From contig CANNZV010001454.1 of NCBI GenBank assembly GCA_947561585.1, forward strand, positions 62,001 to 126,000: a stretch of DNA of 64,000 bases, read 5' to 3'. Of this stretch, positions 35,780 to 47,029 are shown one piece after another (position 1 is the first letter of the stretch; each line of letters opens with the position of its first letter). This stretch comes from Caprella mutica. Taxonomy: Eukaryota; Arthropoda; Malacostraca; Amphipoda; Caprellidae. Below the pieces are notes generated by a model. The model was given only the letters and a program-made list of their open reading frames with translations, was not told the DNA's origin and ran no database searches. The translations under genes were made by a program, and so were the position numbers.

Positions 35780-36290
35780 AGACTGTAGTTGTTCAAAGAA
35801 TTTATAAAATCCTTGCTGCAATTTAATTTGGAAGCGAAAAAAAGGTAGAGTTCGTTGTGAAAGCTCTTAGCGAACCTTTTTAGCAAATTTAAAGGCTGGG
35901 GAATCCGAAGGAAGGAATACAAATAACAAAAGCTACTAATTCATGATTTCCTATTGACTGGAAAATACTCAACTTGTCACTTAATTTATTTATGTTTGTA
36001 AAACAAAGAGGAAGTTATATACAATTCTGCTTTTGTTTTGACTGGAAAATACGGTCACTTAATTTATATACATTGTCATTGTAAAACAAAAAAAGTTATA
36101 TATACTTCTACTTACCAACACAAAGATACATTGGTAATTTGATTCAGTTAAATATTGTAAAGGCTAATTATCTATAAAAATAAATTGAACCTAATGGTAA
36201 ATAAAACTGTTAATTACTTTAAGAGAAATAATCAATATTTGAAATTAATTCAAAACAATTCAAATGAACTCTTCCGGATTACGTATTTTC
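35780..36290. other. Intronic DNA with one imperfect duplication
   Basis: TGACTGGAAAATAC and GTCACTTAATTTAT with AAAAC(A)AA and AGTTATATA occur twice (35955-36030 and 36036-36100). Confidence 0.5.
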
Positions 36291-36291
36291 T

Positions 36292-36830
36292 CATCACCAC
36301 TCATTGCATCACCACTCACTGCATCACCACTCACTGCATCACCACTCACTGCATCACCACTCACTGCATCACCACTCACTGCATCACCATTCACTGCATC
36401 ACCACTCACTGCATCACCACTCACTGCAACACCACTCACTGCATCACCACTCACTGCATCACCACTCACTACATCACCACTCACTGCATCACCACTCACT
36501 GCATCACCACTCACTGCATCACCACTCACTGCATCACCACTCACTCCACCACCACTCACTGCATCACCACTCACTGCATCACCACTCACTGCATCACCAC
36601 TCACTGCATCACCACTCACTGTATCACCACTCACTGCATCACCACTCACTGCATCACCACTCACTGCATCACCACTCACTGCATCACCACTCACTGCATC
36701 ACCACTCACTGCATCACCACTCACTGCAACACCACTCACTGCATCACCACTCACTGCATCACCACTCACTGCATCACCACTCACTGCAACACCACTCACT
36801 GCATCACCACTCACTGCATCACCACTCATC
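36292..36830. repeat. Tandem array, 15 bp unit, about 36 copies
   Basis: The unit is ACTCACTGCATCACC, nearly uniform, with a few GCAACACC and TACATC variants. All frames are open because the unit is five codons without stops. Confidence 0.97.
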
Positions 36831-36989
36831 TCTCTTCTCTAATGAAATAAGATGAGGCAGGCGCTGGATTAGCATCACAGTCTCTTTTTTTGTGTCAGTC
36901 ATTAGCATAAGGAAGTTAACATTCATGAGTACATCTTCAGCATTTTAATTAAGAGAGATCAGGTGTGAGGGAGAGTTGTGCTAGCGCGT

Positions 36990-37215
36990 TAGGCCATTAG
37001 GGGGCGGGGGGGTGTTGGGGAAGAGGGGGGGAATGTTTGGAAGAATGGGGGTAAAATGGGGAAAGAATGGGGGAATGGGGAAAGAATGGGAGAATGAATG
37101 GGGGGAGGAATAGGAGAATGAATAGGTGAATAGGGGAATAATGGGAAAGAATGTATGGGGGAAAGAATGAATGAGGGTAGAAACTAATGGGGGAAAGCAT
37201 GAATGGGTGAAGAGG
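36990..37215. repeat. G/A-rich strand-asymmetric tract
   Basis: GAATGGGGGAAAGAAT-type motifs give many G runs of three to seven on the + strand, including GGGGGCGGGGGGGTG. Quadruplex formation on this strand is plausible from the runs. Confidence 0.8.
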
Positions 37216-37575
37216 GTTTGTGCTAACAATCATCTACTACCCAAATTACAATAACAAATTAAAATAATATATCATTAGGTTTAAAATTTAACTCACAATC
37301 ATTTCGCAAATACATTACTTGAACATTTTGTCCGTGAATAATAATATACTCTATTAAATGATTTTGAAATGATTTAATTGACGGAGCAGTCTTTTAATAT
37401 TATTCTATCGCACCTTTTAAATTATTTAGTGTTTTGGAAGTTTGTTCCGTAAACACGAAAGCAAATTAATTCGTTTGCCTGTTTACAATTCAGTGAGAAG
37501 TATTTCATAAAACTGAAGAGACTTTCATTAGTTAAAATAAATACAAATAGTGTCAAAAAATAGACCAATAGTCAC

Positions 37576-37757
37576 TAGGGTACGGTACAAATTATCGGAC
37601 AGTTCCATATTATCGATCATGTAAAAATAAATATATAATAATAAGAAAAATTTTGTAATTTAACATTTTAAATCGTTTATTTTAAATTATATAGTTTTTC
37701 TTATTATTTAATTTGTTTTTCTAGGTTGAAAATGTTGAACTGTCCGATACTTTAGGT
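37576..37757. mobile_element. Hairpin MITE, family 1, diverged copy without core
   Basis: TAGGGTACGGTACAAATTAT and CGGACAGTTCCATATTATCG are mirrored by GAAAATGTTGAACTGTCCGA and TACTTTAGGTGAA. Confidence 0.65.
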
Positions 37758-38009
37758 GAAGATAATAATACAATAGATTACAATAGATTGTCTTACAATA
37801 GATTGTCTTACAATAGATTTTCATTGTATTTCACACAATATTTTTTGGTCATAGAGGTCGATATCGTGTATTTTTATTTTTTATCGGGATCTCTTTTGAC
37901 AGTTTTGTTTTCAATATTAGTTTTATGTCTTGGGATACGCCGCAATAGTTACGCACAGGTTACACCTCAATAGTTATTGCAATATACAGATTTCGAAAAT
38001 TGAGAATAT

Positions 38010-38405
38010 ATCCATTGACTTATTACCTTCGCAAAAATTAGAAGGTTATATTTTAAGCAGCATATATTTATTTGTCATTTGTTATTCGCATAACTGAAAA
38101 AGTAGTCAACCAAAAAGCCTGAAATTTGGTGAGATGAATTGTCAAAGTCCATGAACCATCTAGTAAAATGTTGGAAGCGATCTGGTCAGAGGTCAAGGTC
38201 ATCTATAACTCAAAAATATTAAACCAACTTGCATGAAATTTGGTGGGATGATTGGTCAATATACAGTTGCCAAATTTTCAGAATTTGGGAGAAAAAAGGA
38301 TGAAAGGTTGAGCTCGGGGTCAATTATAACTCAAGTATTATTAGATGGTTAAGGTCATTTATAAGCGGCGAAGAAAGTATGCGCTCTACCTAGTGCATGT
38401 AATCT
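38010..38405 (+). mobile_element. Dispersed non-coding repeat with CTGAAATTTGGTGAGATGA motif
   Basis: Two related segments, GCCTGAAATTTGGTGAGATG and GCATGAAATTTGGTGGGATG, are each followed by an AGGTCAAGGTCATCTATAAC-like stretch. The block ends with GGCGAAGAAAGTATGCGCTC and TACCTAGTGCA. This layout resembles old high-copy invertebrate repeats. Class and termini cannot be set from one copy. Confidence 0.4.
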
Positions 38406-38409
38406 AGAT

Positions 38410-38970
38410 TGTTATATTTCCTTTAGTAAATGAAATACTGGTTGTGAAAACCGTAGATTTCTAAAGGATATCAATAGTAAATAAAAAAATTATGTAAAAA
38501 CAGTTTTATTCTTGTATTGAAAATTAATTAATTTGGATAAGTGGTACAAAATGGGTGACATCAATTTGAGGTAAAATATTTTTAGAGAATTCAATTCAGA
38601 AACAACTATTTTAGAAACTGTATAATTGTAGGAAAATGAAATGAAATATCATAATTTGAAGTGAAATATTTAGAAAACATACACTTTGAATACTACTATA
38701 ATAGTGGAAAATAGTTTCAAATAATATTTTAACGGAAAATTAATTTAGAAGTAAATATTTGAAATAAATATTATTTGGGAAATATTTAAGGCATGAAAAC
38801 ATTTCAGAGCCACATATTATTAATTTTTTTTTATAGAAAAATGTTAATTTGGAAACGAATATCTTAGAAGAAAATATTGCGGAAACAAATAAAATAAAAT
38901 AAAATAAAATCGAAACGGCGAAAATAATGTAAATTATTTTTCAGTACAATATTTTCCAGATTTGTAGAAT
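38410..38970. other. AT-rich intronic DNA, nothing recognised
   Basis: The sequence has repeated GAAATATTT and GAAAATATT words but no regular period. A short AAATA run lies near 38897-38920. Confidence 0.5.
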
Positions 38971-38974
38971 CTAG

Positions 38975-39306
38975 TAATATATTTTGCGAACTTATATGCT
39001 CCGCCCACACGCCTCGCTAACCACCGCCTGCCTCGCTAACGACCGCCCACTCTGACGTCATTAATCATTCAACTTTATTCGATACATTGTCGTGCCATTT
39101 CTTTACATTTTGTTACTTTGGATATCTTATTATTGCAACTAAATAATTTGAGAATACTTTATATTATTATTAAATAGGTTAATTATTTGGTGATTGGTTT
39201 GATTATTTGATGATGTAAGTCATGACGTCGTATGAATAAAGCTCTGCCATTGGATCTTAGAGGGATGGGCGGAGCGTCTCAGAAATATCTTTCCGCAAAA
39301 TATATT
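38975..39306. mobile_element. Foldback/MITE-like element with GCTCCGCCCA subterminal repeats
   Basis: TAATATATTTTGCGAA at the left pairs with TTCCGCAAAATATATT at the right. GCTCCGCCCA (38998) pairs with TGGGCGGAGC (39266). GACGTCA-type sites (TCTGACGTCATT, CATGACGTCGTA) stand inside both arms. The middle is AT-rich, and no frame is present. Confidence 0.65.
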
Positions 39307-39309
39307 CTT

Positions 39310-40160
39310 GGATTATATTTTCTTGCATTCTCGCTTCCTGCCAAATCGTCGTTTCTAAAAAGTATTATCGGATAATGAGCAATTCCAAAATATTTTAACT
39401 AATTTAAAGTGTTTTCAAAATAGTTAACTGTGAATTATAATACTCTAATTTGATTGTTTAATAAAAATAATACTAATAATTAGTTTCTTCTGAAATAAAG
39501 TGTTGCCAAATATTCTATATCATATAAATGTACCTTAACTTGTTTTACCAATAATAATTTTCTCTCATTTTATGAATTTGTTAATTATGCGTTTGCTAAT
39601 CACTTTCCCCCTAATCTTTCGTTTCCAAAATATAATATTGTTTTTTGCACTGTTTTCTTTAAATATTACTACAAAATAATGTTTTCATTTTGGTTATTTC
39701 TTTAATATTTTACTCGTAATTGATCCCTCCCGTACAAAATACCATTTTATCGTTAGTTTTTTGCTATGTATTTATTATATTGTTTTATAATATTATCTTT
39801 TTATATTATTTTTATCGATTTGAACAATTCCATCCAACCGATAAAGTTTCCAATTCTATTTAAAGTAAACATCGAAAACCCGATATTTCGATTATTTGTT
39901 TACATCAAACAGACCCAATTAAAATAAAATCGAATTTGCCGAGTCCTTGCTTTCAAAAGCATAAAAATAAAATAAAAAATATATGTTTTCTATAAAAACT
40001 TTTATCAAAGACTTTTCCAGATCATTAATTTCACTCAAAATAACTCAGATGAAATCATTTCTAAAGAAAACTTGTATAAGATTAATACAGAAAATTGAAA
40101 TTCATTTCAAGATTCAAAAAGGGAAAGAGCATCTGCCTCATTATTCCAGGCAGTTATTCA
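39310..40160. other. AT-rich intronic DNA, nothing recognised
   Basis: A 77-codon + frame at 39983 has no supported function. No arrays were found. Confidence 0.5.
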
Positions 40161-40167
40161 TTAGAAT

Positions 40168-40270
40168 TGGCTATGACGTCATCAGAGCAACAGCCAATGA
40201 CAGGGCAGCAAACTAGATTTGCTGTGACGTCATCACAGCAACAGCCAATGACAGGAGAGCAGACTAGATT
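40168..40270. promoter_or_regulatory. Duplicated segment with CRE-like and CCAAT motifs
   Basis: TATGACGTCATCAGAGCAAC with AGCCAATGACAGG, then TGTGACGTCATCACAGCAAC with AGCCAATGACAGG, form a tandem duplication of about 51 bp. TGACGTCA is the cAMP-response element palindrome and CCAAT is a classic promoter box. A regulatory role is inference only; a simple duplication inside a repeat is equally possible. Confidence 0.35.
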
Positions 40271-41019
40271 GCTAATTGAGTTCCGATACAGACTTAGCAG
40301 GGAATAAGCTGCTGCTAACTTGATTACGTAGCCTAGCGTGGTGTATCTTGGATACGCTCTTGTTACGCGGTAGTTTGGATACACTGTTGTTATTGCATAC
40401 TTAGGCTACAAAACTTGTGATGTGTACCTAGGCTACAAATTCCCATATTTATTATCCTAGGCTACATATATTTACACTAAAATATTATCCATATTCAATA
40501 TACGAGATAATCAAAAATTAAACAATAAAATTGTTTATTCATTGATTTTAATTATAATTATCAATTAAAAATCCAATGTCATCAATTTGAATTAAATCAA
40601 TATTTCACTAGATAGACATTAGATTAATTAATATTATATTATACAATTACAATTATACAATATAATTACAGACAATTAATATTATATTATAGAACACAAG
40701 TCAGGAAAACGAACTGTACAATATTCACCAAAAACGCGTATTTGATAATTGAAATTAAATATTGAAATTAAATATTGAAATTTTAATTGAACCAATAAAT
40801 TGATACGAAGACACTTAGCATTGAATTGAATATTAATTAGATAACATCGAGCGACTGTGTTGAATTAATTTGATTAATATTTAAATATTAATTATTGAAC
40901 TGCATATTTGAATATGGTTTTTCTTTCAAAATTTTTGTAATTTTTGATCAGATTTTCTAAATAATGTAAATTTTATGGAATTCTCATAAAAAAAATGAAA
41001 AAGTATTGAATTCTGTAAG

Positions 41020-41858
41020 AAGATACAAATAATATTCCACTAGGGATGAACTCTTACGGTGAAGAACATTCATACAATATCTATTTACAGTCAATACAAA
41101 TAATATTCCACTAGGGATGAACTCTTACGGTGAAGAACATTCATACAATATCTATTTACAGTCAATACAATTAATATTCCACTAGGGATGAACTCTTACG
41201 GTGAAGAACATTCATACAATATCTATTTACAGTCAATACAAATAATATTCCACTAGGGATGAACTCTTACGGTGAAGAACATTCATACAATATCTATTTA
41301 CAGTCAATACAAATAATATTCCACCAGGGATGAACTCTTACGGTGAAGAACATTCATACAATATCTATTTACAGTCAATACAAATAATATTCCACTAGGG
41401 ATGAACTCTTACGGTGAAGAACATTCATACAATATCTATTTACAGTCAATACAAATAATATTCCACCAGGGATGAACTCTTACGGTGAAGAACATTCATA
41501 CAATATCTATTTACAGTCAATACAAATAATATTCCACTAAGGATGAACTCTTACGGTGAAGAACATTCATACAATATCTATTTACAGTTAATACAAATAA
41601 TATTACACTAGGAATGAACTCTTACGGTGAAGAACATTCATACAATATCTATTTACAGTTAATACAAATAATATTCCACTAGGGATGAACTCTTACGGTG
41701 AAGAACATTCATACAATATCTATTCACAGTCAATACAAATAATATTCCACTAGGAATGAACTCTTACGGTGAAGAACATTCATACAATATCTATTTACAG
41801 TCAATACAAATAATATTCCACTAGGGATGAACTCTTACGGTGAAGAACATTCATTCAA
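41020..41858 (+). repeat. 71 bp satellite array, about 11.8 copies (forward)
   Basis: The unit includes AATAATATTCCACTAGGGAT, GAACTCTTACGGTGAAGAAC and ATTCATACAATATCTATTTA. Copies are highly similar. The same satellite lies in reverse orientation at 58.8-59.2 kb. Confidence 0.97.
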
Positions 41859-41927
41859 ATAATCGACTACATAATGATTTTTCAATATCTAAAAAGCTAT
41901 TACGTCAAAATTTAGTAGGGTTTTAAC

Positions 41928-42022
41928 GTCCGCTTCGGAACCAAAGGCCATAACGCTGAAGTCAAAAGGAAATTAGATACAAGGGACACGAAGAAGCAGT
42001 CAGAAAGGAAAGTGGCTTTATT
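41928..42022 (+). mobile_element. SINE-like element S1, 5' fragment
   Basis: GGGTTTTAACGTCCGCTTCG, GAACCAAAGGCCATAACGCT and AGAAGCAGTCAGAAAGGAAA match the start of the other S1 copies. Confidence 0.55.
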
Positions 42023-42024
42023 AT

Positions 42025-42825
42025 GAATTTCTTTACGAGATAAATTAATTAATCATAACTGAGGAATCAATTTAATTTATCAAAAAATAATAGTTGAAAA
42101 AATTAAGTAAAATGAAAAAACTTTACAATAAGACATAAGTTAAAACCTAAAGTCTAGACTAGATTCTAGACTCTAGACAGTGCTAAAAAAGCGTTGCTAT
42201 AATGAAGCACTTAATCAAAGATCAAGTCCCTAGTAACAAGGATTATTCCTGGGATAGTCTATTAATATCCCAGGAATAAATCCTCGATTCAAGGTCATGG
42301 AAAGGAATGCCTGTAATGCTAATAAATTTGAAAGATTATGGACGAATAAATGCAGTAATGAGTTCAATGTATACATTTGGAATTATTTATATATAATCAT
42401 TTGTAAATACTAACTAGCACAGAAACTACTGACCAATGAAAACGATGTATTATATATATACACTATAATATGAGCCGCGTCTGTCTGTCTGTCACACTCT
42501 TATTAAGATATACATATTAAAAGGAAAACTATTAATTTGTTGTTTAATGTGACTACGGGTCACATTAATATTAATAATATAAATATCATAGTTTTGAATT
42601 TTGAGAGTAAAAAATAACCTTAATTGTAATATAATCCTAAACCATTATATTAATTGAACTATCAATGGATGAAATATAGGTAATAATAACTATTAAGTAT
42701 GATTTATTTATTTAAAGAGATTTAGTAGATTCATACGAGTTACAATAACTCAAGTAATTTTGATGTTTTTATGAACATCTTTCTCGATAATATAAAGTAC
42801 AACCATTAAGTATTTCAATACAATG
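42025..42825. other. Intronic DNA with one strong hairpin
   Basis: GGATTATTCCTGGGATA at 42239 pairs with TATCCCAGGAATAAATCC ending at 42287. A GTCTGTCTGTCTGTC run is at 42480. No gene was found. Confidence 0.5.
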
Positions 42826-42827
42826 TG

Positions 42828-43030
42828 ACTCCTCTATAGTGAAATCCTGTATAGTGAGGAGGTAGACTTTATAGTGAACAAGTTTTATTTTGTATGCATT
42901 GAATGACAATCAGTTTTAGAAAAGTGATGGTCATTTCATGGAGTACTTAAAAAAATGTGTTCACTATAAAGGCTACTTCTTTACTCAGGACACTACATTC
43001 ACTATACATGATTCCATTATAGAGGAGTTC
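42828..43030. mobile_element. Inverted-repeat MITE with TATAGTGAA motifs
   Basis: ACTCCTCTATAGTGAAATC and TGTATAGTGA at the left are matched by TCACTATACATGATTCCATT and ATAGAGGAGTTC at the right. Inner arms carry TTTATAGTGAACA and TGTTCACTATAAA. It is about 200 bp and non-coding. Confidence 0.75.
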
Positions 43031-43034
43031 TACC

Positions 43035-43650
43035 GTACAAACTCCTTTTTTATAGTATCATATATACGAATGATCAAATTAAAATTATATCAAAATATGC
43101 GAATAATCGTACAGAAAATATAACCAAATTAGAATTACAATTAGAATTAACAACTAGCAATTCGTTGAAAAATTAAATTACATGGCATTTCGAAACAGCA
43201 ATTTTATCAACACTGTTTGAACTTTCATTTCTCATTCAAAAATTTAATTTTTAATCCCCCGAAAATCACTCAAAACATTTCAATTTATTTTAGATTAGTT
43301 AACATAATAATTAGTGAATAATATACACTCAGCAAATATAATAAAACATTAAATACATTCAACCTCCCATTTCGACTTAATAAAACACAATATTACAATA
43401 ATTAATGTGCAGAGAATTTATACACTATATACCACACTCTGGCAACAACTTAGCGCGAATTTATTCTATTTATTTGGTGTGTTTATTCTGGCGGACACTG
43501 GACTCGAATTCTCACAGAAAACATATTTCTAGCCTTAATAATTCCCAAAGAATTTAATTAAATTGGAGGAGACGTTCCACTTTAAGTGGCAGATTTCCAG
43601 AAGAGTTCAGCGGATAACAAAGGGAATTATATAGTTATAATAGAGCTCAT
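43035..43650. other. AT-rich intronic DNA, nothing recognised
   Basis: No array, inverted repeat or exon was found. Confidence 0.5.
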
Positions 43651-43654
43651 TTGA

Positions 43655-45180
43655 TGGTCCATGAGCATTTAGTGGTCTATACTGAGCATTTAGTGGTCCA
43701 TACTGAGCATTTAGTGGTCCATACTGAGCATTTAGTGGTCCATACTGAGCACTTAGTGGTCCATACTGAGCATTTAGTGGTCCATACTGAGCATTTAGTG
43801 GTCCATACTGAGCAGTTAGTGGTCCATAGTGAGCACTTAGTGGTCCCATACTGAGCATTTAGTGGTCCATACTGAGCATTTAGTGGTCCATACTGAGCAT
43901 TTAGTGGTCAATACTGAGCACTTAGTGGTCCATGAGCTTTTAGTAGTCCATACTGAGCATTTAGTGGTCCATACTGAGCATTTAGTGGTCCATACTGAGC
44001 ATTTAGTGGTCCATACTGAGCATTTAGTGGTCCATACTGAGCATTTAGTGGTCCATACTGAGCACTTAGTGGTCCATGAGCATTTAGTGGTCTATACTGA
44101 GCATTTAGTGGTCCATACTGAGCATTTAGTGGTCCATACTGAGCACTTAGTGGTCCATGAGCATTTAGTGGTCCATAATGAGCATTTAGTGGTCCATACT
44201 GAGCATTTAGTGGTCCATACAGAGCATTTAGTGGTCCATACTGAGCACTTAGTGGTCCATACTGAGCATTTAGTGGTCCATGAGCATCTAATGGTCCATA
44301 CTGAGCACTTAGTGGTCCATATTGAGCATTTAGTGGTCCATACTGAGCATTTAGTGGTCCATACTGAGCACTCAGTGGTCCATACTGAGCTTTTAGTGGT
44401 CCATGAGCATCTAATGGTCCATACTGAACATTTAGTGGTCCATACTGAGCACTTAGTGGTCCATGAGCATTTAGTGGTCCATACTGAGCATTTAGTGGTC
44501 CATACAGAGCATTTAGTGGTCCATACTGAGCATTTTATGGTCCATACTGAGCATTTAGTGGTCCATTAGCATTTACTGGTCCATGAAAATTTAGTGGTCC
44601 ATTAGCATTAAGTGATCCATGAGCATTTACTGGTCCATGAGCATTAAGTGGTCCATGAGCATTTAGTGGTCCATGAGCATTTAGTGGTCTATGAGCATTT
44701 AGTGGTCTATGAGCATTTAGTGGTCTATGAGCATTTAGTGGTCTATGAGCATTTAGTGGTCTATGAGCATTTAGTGGTCTATGAGCATTTAGTGGTCTAT
44801 GAGCATTTAGTGGTCTATGAGCATTTAGTGGTCTATGAGCATTTAGTGGTCTATGAGCATTTAGTGGTCTATGAGCATTTAGTGGTCCATGAGCATTTAG
44901 TGGTCTATGAGCATTTAGTGGTCTATGAGCATTTAGTGGTCTATGAGCATTTAGTGGTCTATGAGCATTTAGTGGTCTATGAGCATTTAGTGGTCTATGA
45001 GCATTTAGTGGTCTATGAGCATTTAGTGGTCTATGAGCATTTAGTGGTCCATGAGCATTTAGTGGTCTATGAGCATTTAGTGGTCTATGAGCATTTAGTG
45101 GTCTATGAGCATTTAGTGGTCTATGAGCATTTAGTGGTCTATGAGCATTTAATGGTCCATACTGAGCATTTAAATATGGT
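43655..45180. repeat. Tandem array switching from 21 bp to 18 bp unit
   Basis: Up to about 44.55 kb the unit is mostly CATTTAGTGGTCCATACTGA plus G (21 bp), with single 18 bp units interspersed. From about 44.65 kb it is a uniform 18 bp unit, CATTTAGTGGTCTATGAG, lacking the ACT triplet and carrying TCTATG. Both lengths are multiples of three, so frames of 235 and 187 codons are fortuitously open. The array ends about 120 bp before exon C. Confidence 0.97.
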
Positions 45181-45299
45181 TCACTCCAGTTATAATATAT
45201 GTATAACTTAAAACTATTCTAACTTATAAAATATACCCCAATACAATAATAGTATCACTATCTTTATAATCGTGTAATATTTAACCCTTTTCTTTTCAG

Positions 45300-45408
45300 T
45301 TGTGGGAGTTGTCAATCCGCAAAATAGATTTCAAAGATGCCGGTACCTACGAATGTCAACTCACTTCCCATCCACCTCTGGCACTCCACTTCCACCTACG
45401 AGTCGTCC
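45300..45408 (+). CDS. Dpr-like Ig receptor, exon C (end of Ig V-set domain)
   Basis: A strong pyrimidine tract and TTTTCAG precede the exon, and a consensus donor GTGAGT follows. It enters in phase 0 and leaves in phase 1 after 36 codons plus one base. The peptide starts LWELSIRKIDFKDAGTYECQ and ends with LTSHPPLALHFHLRVV. LWELSI is strand E. DAGTYEC is the hallmark F strand, with the second disulphide cysteine. YECQLTSHPP and HLRVV match the Dpr signature (YECQ.ST.P and final VV). The phase 1 end after VV is the expected boundary before a second Ig domain. No Ig2-like exon was found downstream to 64 kb. The exon sits between an array ending 120 bp upstream and one starting 75 bp downstream. 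Confidence 0.9.
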
Positions 45409-45482
45409 GTGAGTAATTTGCGATAGGGTTGCTATGACGATAATCCATGGTAAATAGGTGATAGTACGGAAAATAGGTGATA

Positions 45483-46440
45483 GAACTGTGTTACAGATAA
45501 TAGTACAGTAAACAGATAATAGTACAGTAAACAGATAATAGTACTGCAAACAGATAATAGTACAGTAAACAGATAATAGTACAGTAAACAGATAATAGTA
45601 CAGTAAACAGATAATAGTACAGTAAACAGATAATAGTACAGTAAACAGATAATAGTACAGTAAACAGATAATAGTACAGTAAACAGATAATAGTACAGTA
45701 AACAGATAATAGTACAGTAAACAGATAATAGTACAGTAAACAGATAATAGTACTGTAAACAGATAATAGTACTGCAAACAGATAATAGTACAGTAAACAG
45801 ATAATAGTACAGTAAACAGATAATAGTACAGTAAACAGATAATAGTACAGTAAACAGATAATAGTACAGTAAACAGATAATAGTACTGCAAACAGATAAT
45901 AGTACAGTAAACAGATAATAGTACAGTAAACAGATAATAGTACAGTAAACAGATAATAGTACAGTAAACAGATAATAGTACAGTAAACAGATAATAGTAC
46001 AGTAAACAGATAATAGTACAGTAAACAGATAATAGTACAGTAAACAGATAATAGTACGGTAAACAGATAATAGTACAGAAAACAGATAATAGTACGGTAA
46101 ACAGATAATAGTACAGTAACAGATAATAGTACTGTAAACAGATAATAGTACAGAAAACAGATAATAGTACAGTAAACAGATAATAGTACGGTAAACAGAT
46201 AATAGTACAGTAAACAGATAATAGTACAGTAAACAGATAATAGTACAGTAAACAGATAATAGTACAGTAAACAGATAATAGTACAGTAAACAGATAATAG
46301 TACAGTAAACAGATAATAGTACTGTACACAGATAATAGTACTGTAAACAGATAATAGTACTGCAAACAGATAATAGTACAGTAAACAGATAATAGTACAG
46401 TAAACAGATAATAGTACTGTAAACAGATAATAGTTTCATC
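45483..46440. repeat. Tandem array, 19 bp unit, about 50 copies
   Basis: The unit is CAGATAATAGTACAGTAAA, highly uniform, with GTACGG, GTACTG and GTACAGAAAA variants. One unit (46117) is a base shorter. The Tyr/Cys/Leu-rich minus-strand frames of more than 330 codons are artefacts; 19 is coprime to three, so all registers are visited. Confidence 0.97.
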
Positions 46441-46441
46441 T

Positions 46442-47025
46442 CCAATTTGAATTCTATTGTTTTTAGATACCTAGAATATGCTGTAAGCTTCCCTTACATT
46501 TTAACTGAACACATGTCAGATTTTGATTTAAATATTTTTAAAGAGTTTTATCATAACGGATACGGAGACTCAATGTAGAGCAGTTTTACAGAAATTAAAC
46601 ACATATAATTCATTTACATTATTTTTACAAGGCTTCACAAGTTTACATTTCAAGAAACCTTAAAAACTTATTTTTTTAATATATAATCACTGTGATATAA
46701 AACAAAGCAATATTTTGCAAGTATCAAATAATTTTCTGTAATTATAAATATATCATATACATATGAATTAAAAAACTAGTCAAATAAAATAGTCATAATG
46801 TTTAACTATTCTTTTATTTTGCACAAATTTTCCAGTCGCACAATTTTTTGGGAGGATGAAATAGGAAAATGATTTGGTATAAAAGGTCTAGTTTTTAGCG
46901 TAATGTGATTTTGGAAAATTCTTCCAATATGTTTAAAATATCTCAATTGAAAAATGTTCTGTAGCGTATGATTTATTAACACTGTGATTTCCCTGGAAAG
47001 ATGTATATTTTTTACAGTAAAAGTT
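46442..47025. other. AT-rich intronic DNA, nothing recognised
   Basis: No array or exon signals were seen. Confidence 0.5.
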
Positions 47026-47029
47026 ATTT

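Noticed and set aside
45361..46445. Long hydrophobic minus-strand frames (Tyr/Leu/Cys) resembling a membrane protein
   Set aside because: They come from the 19 bp array; one even overlaps exon C on the opposite strand. The composition is purely that of the repeat.
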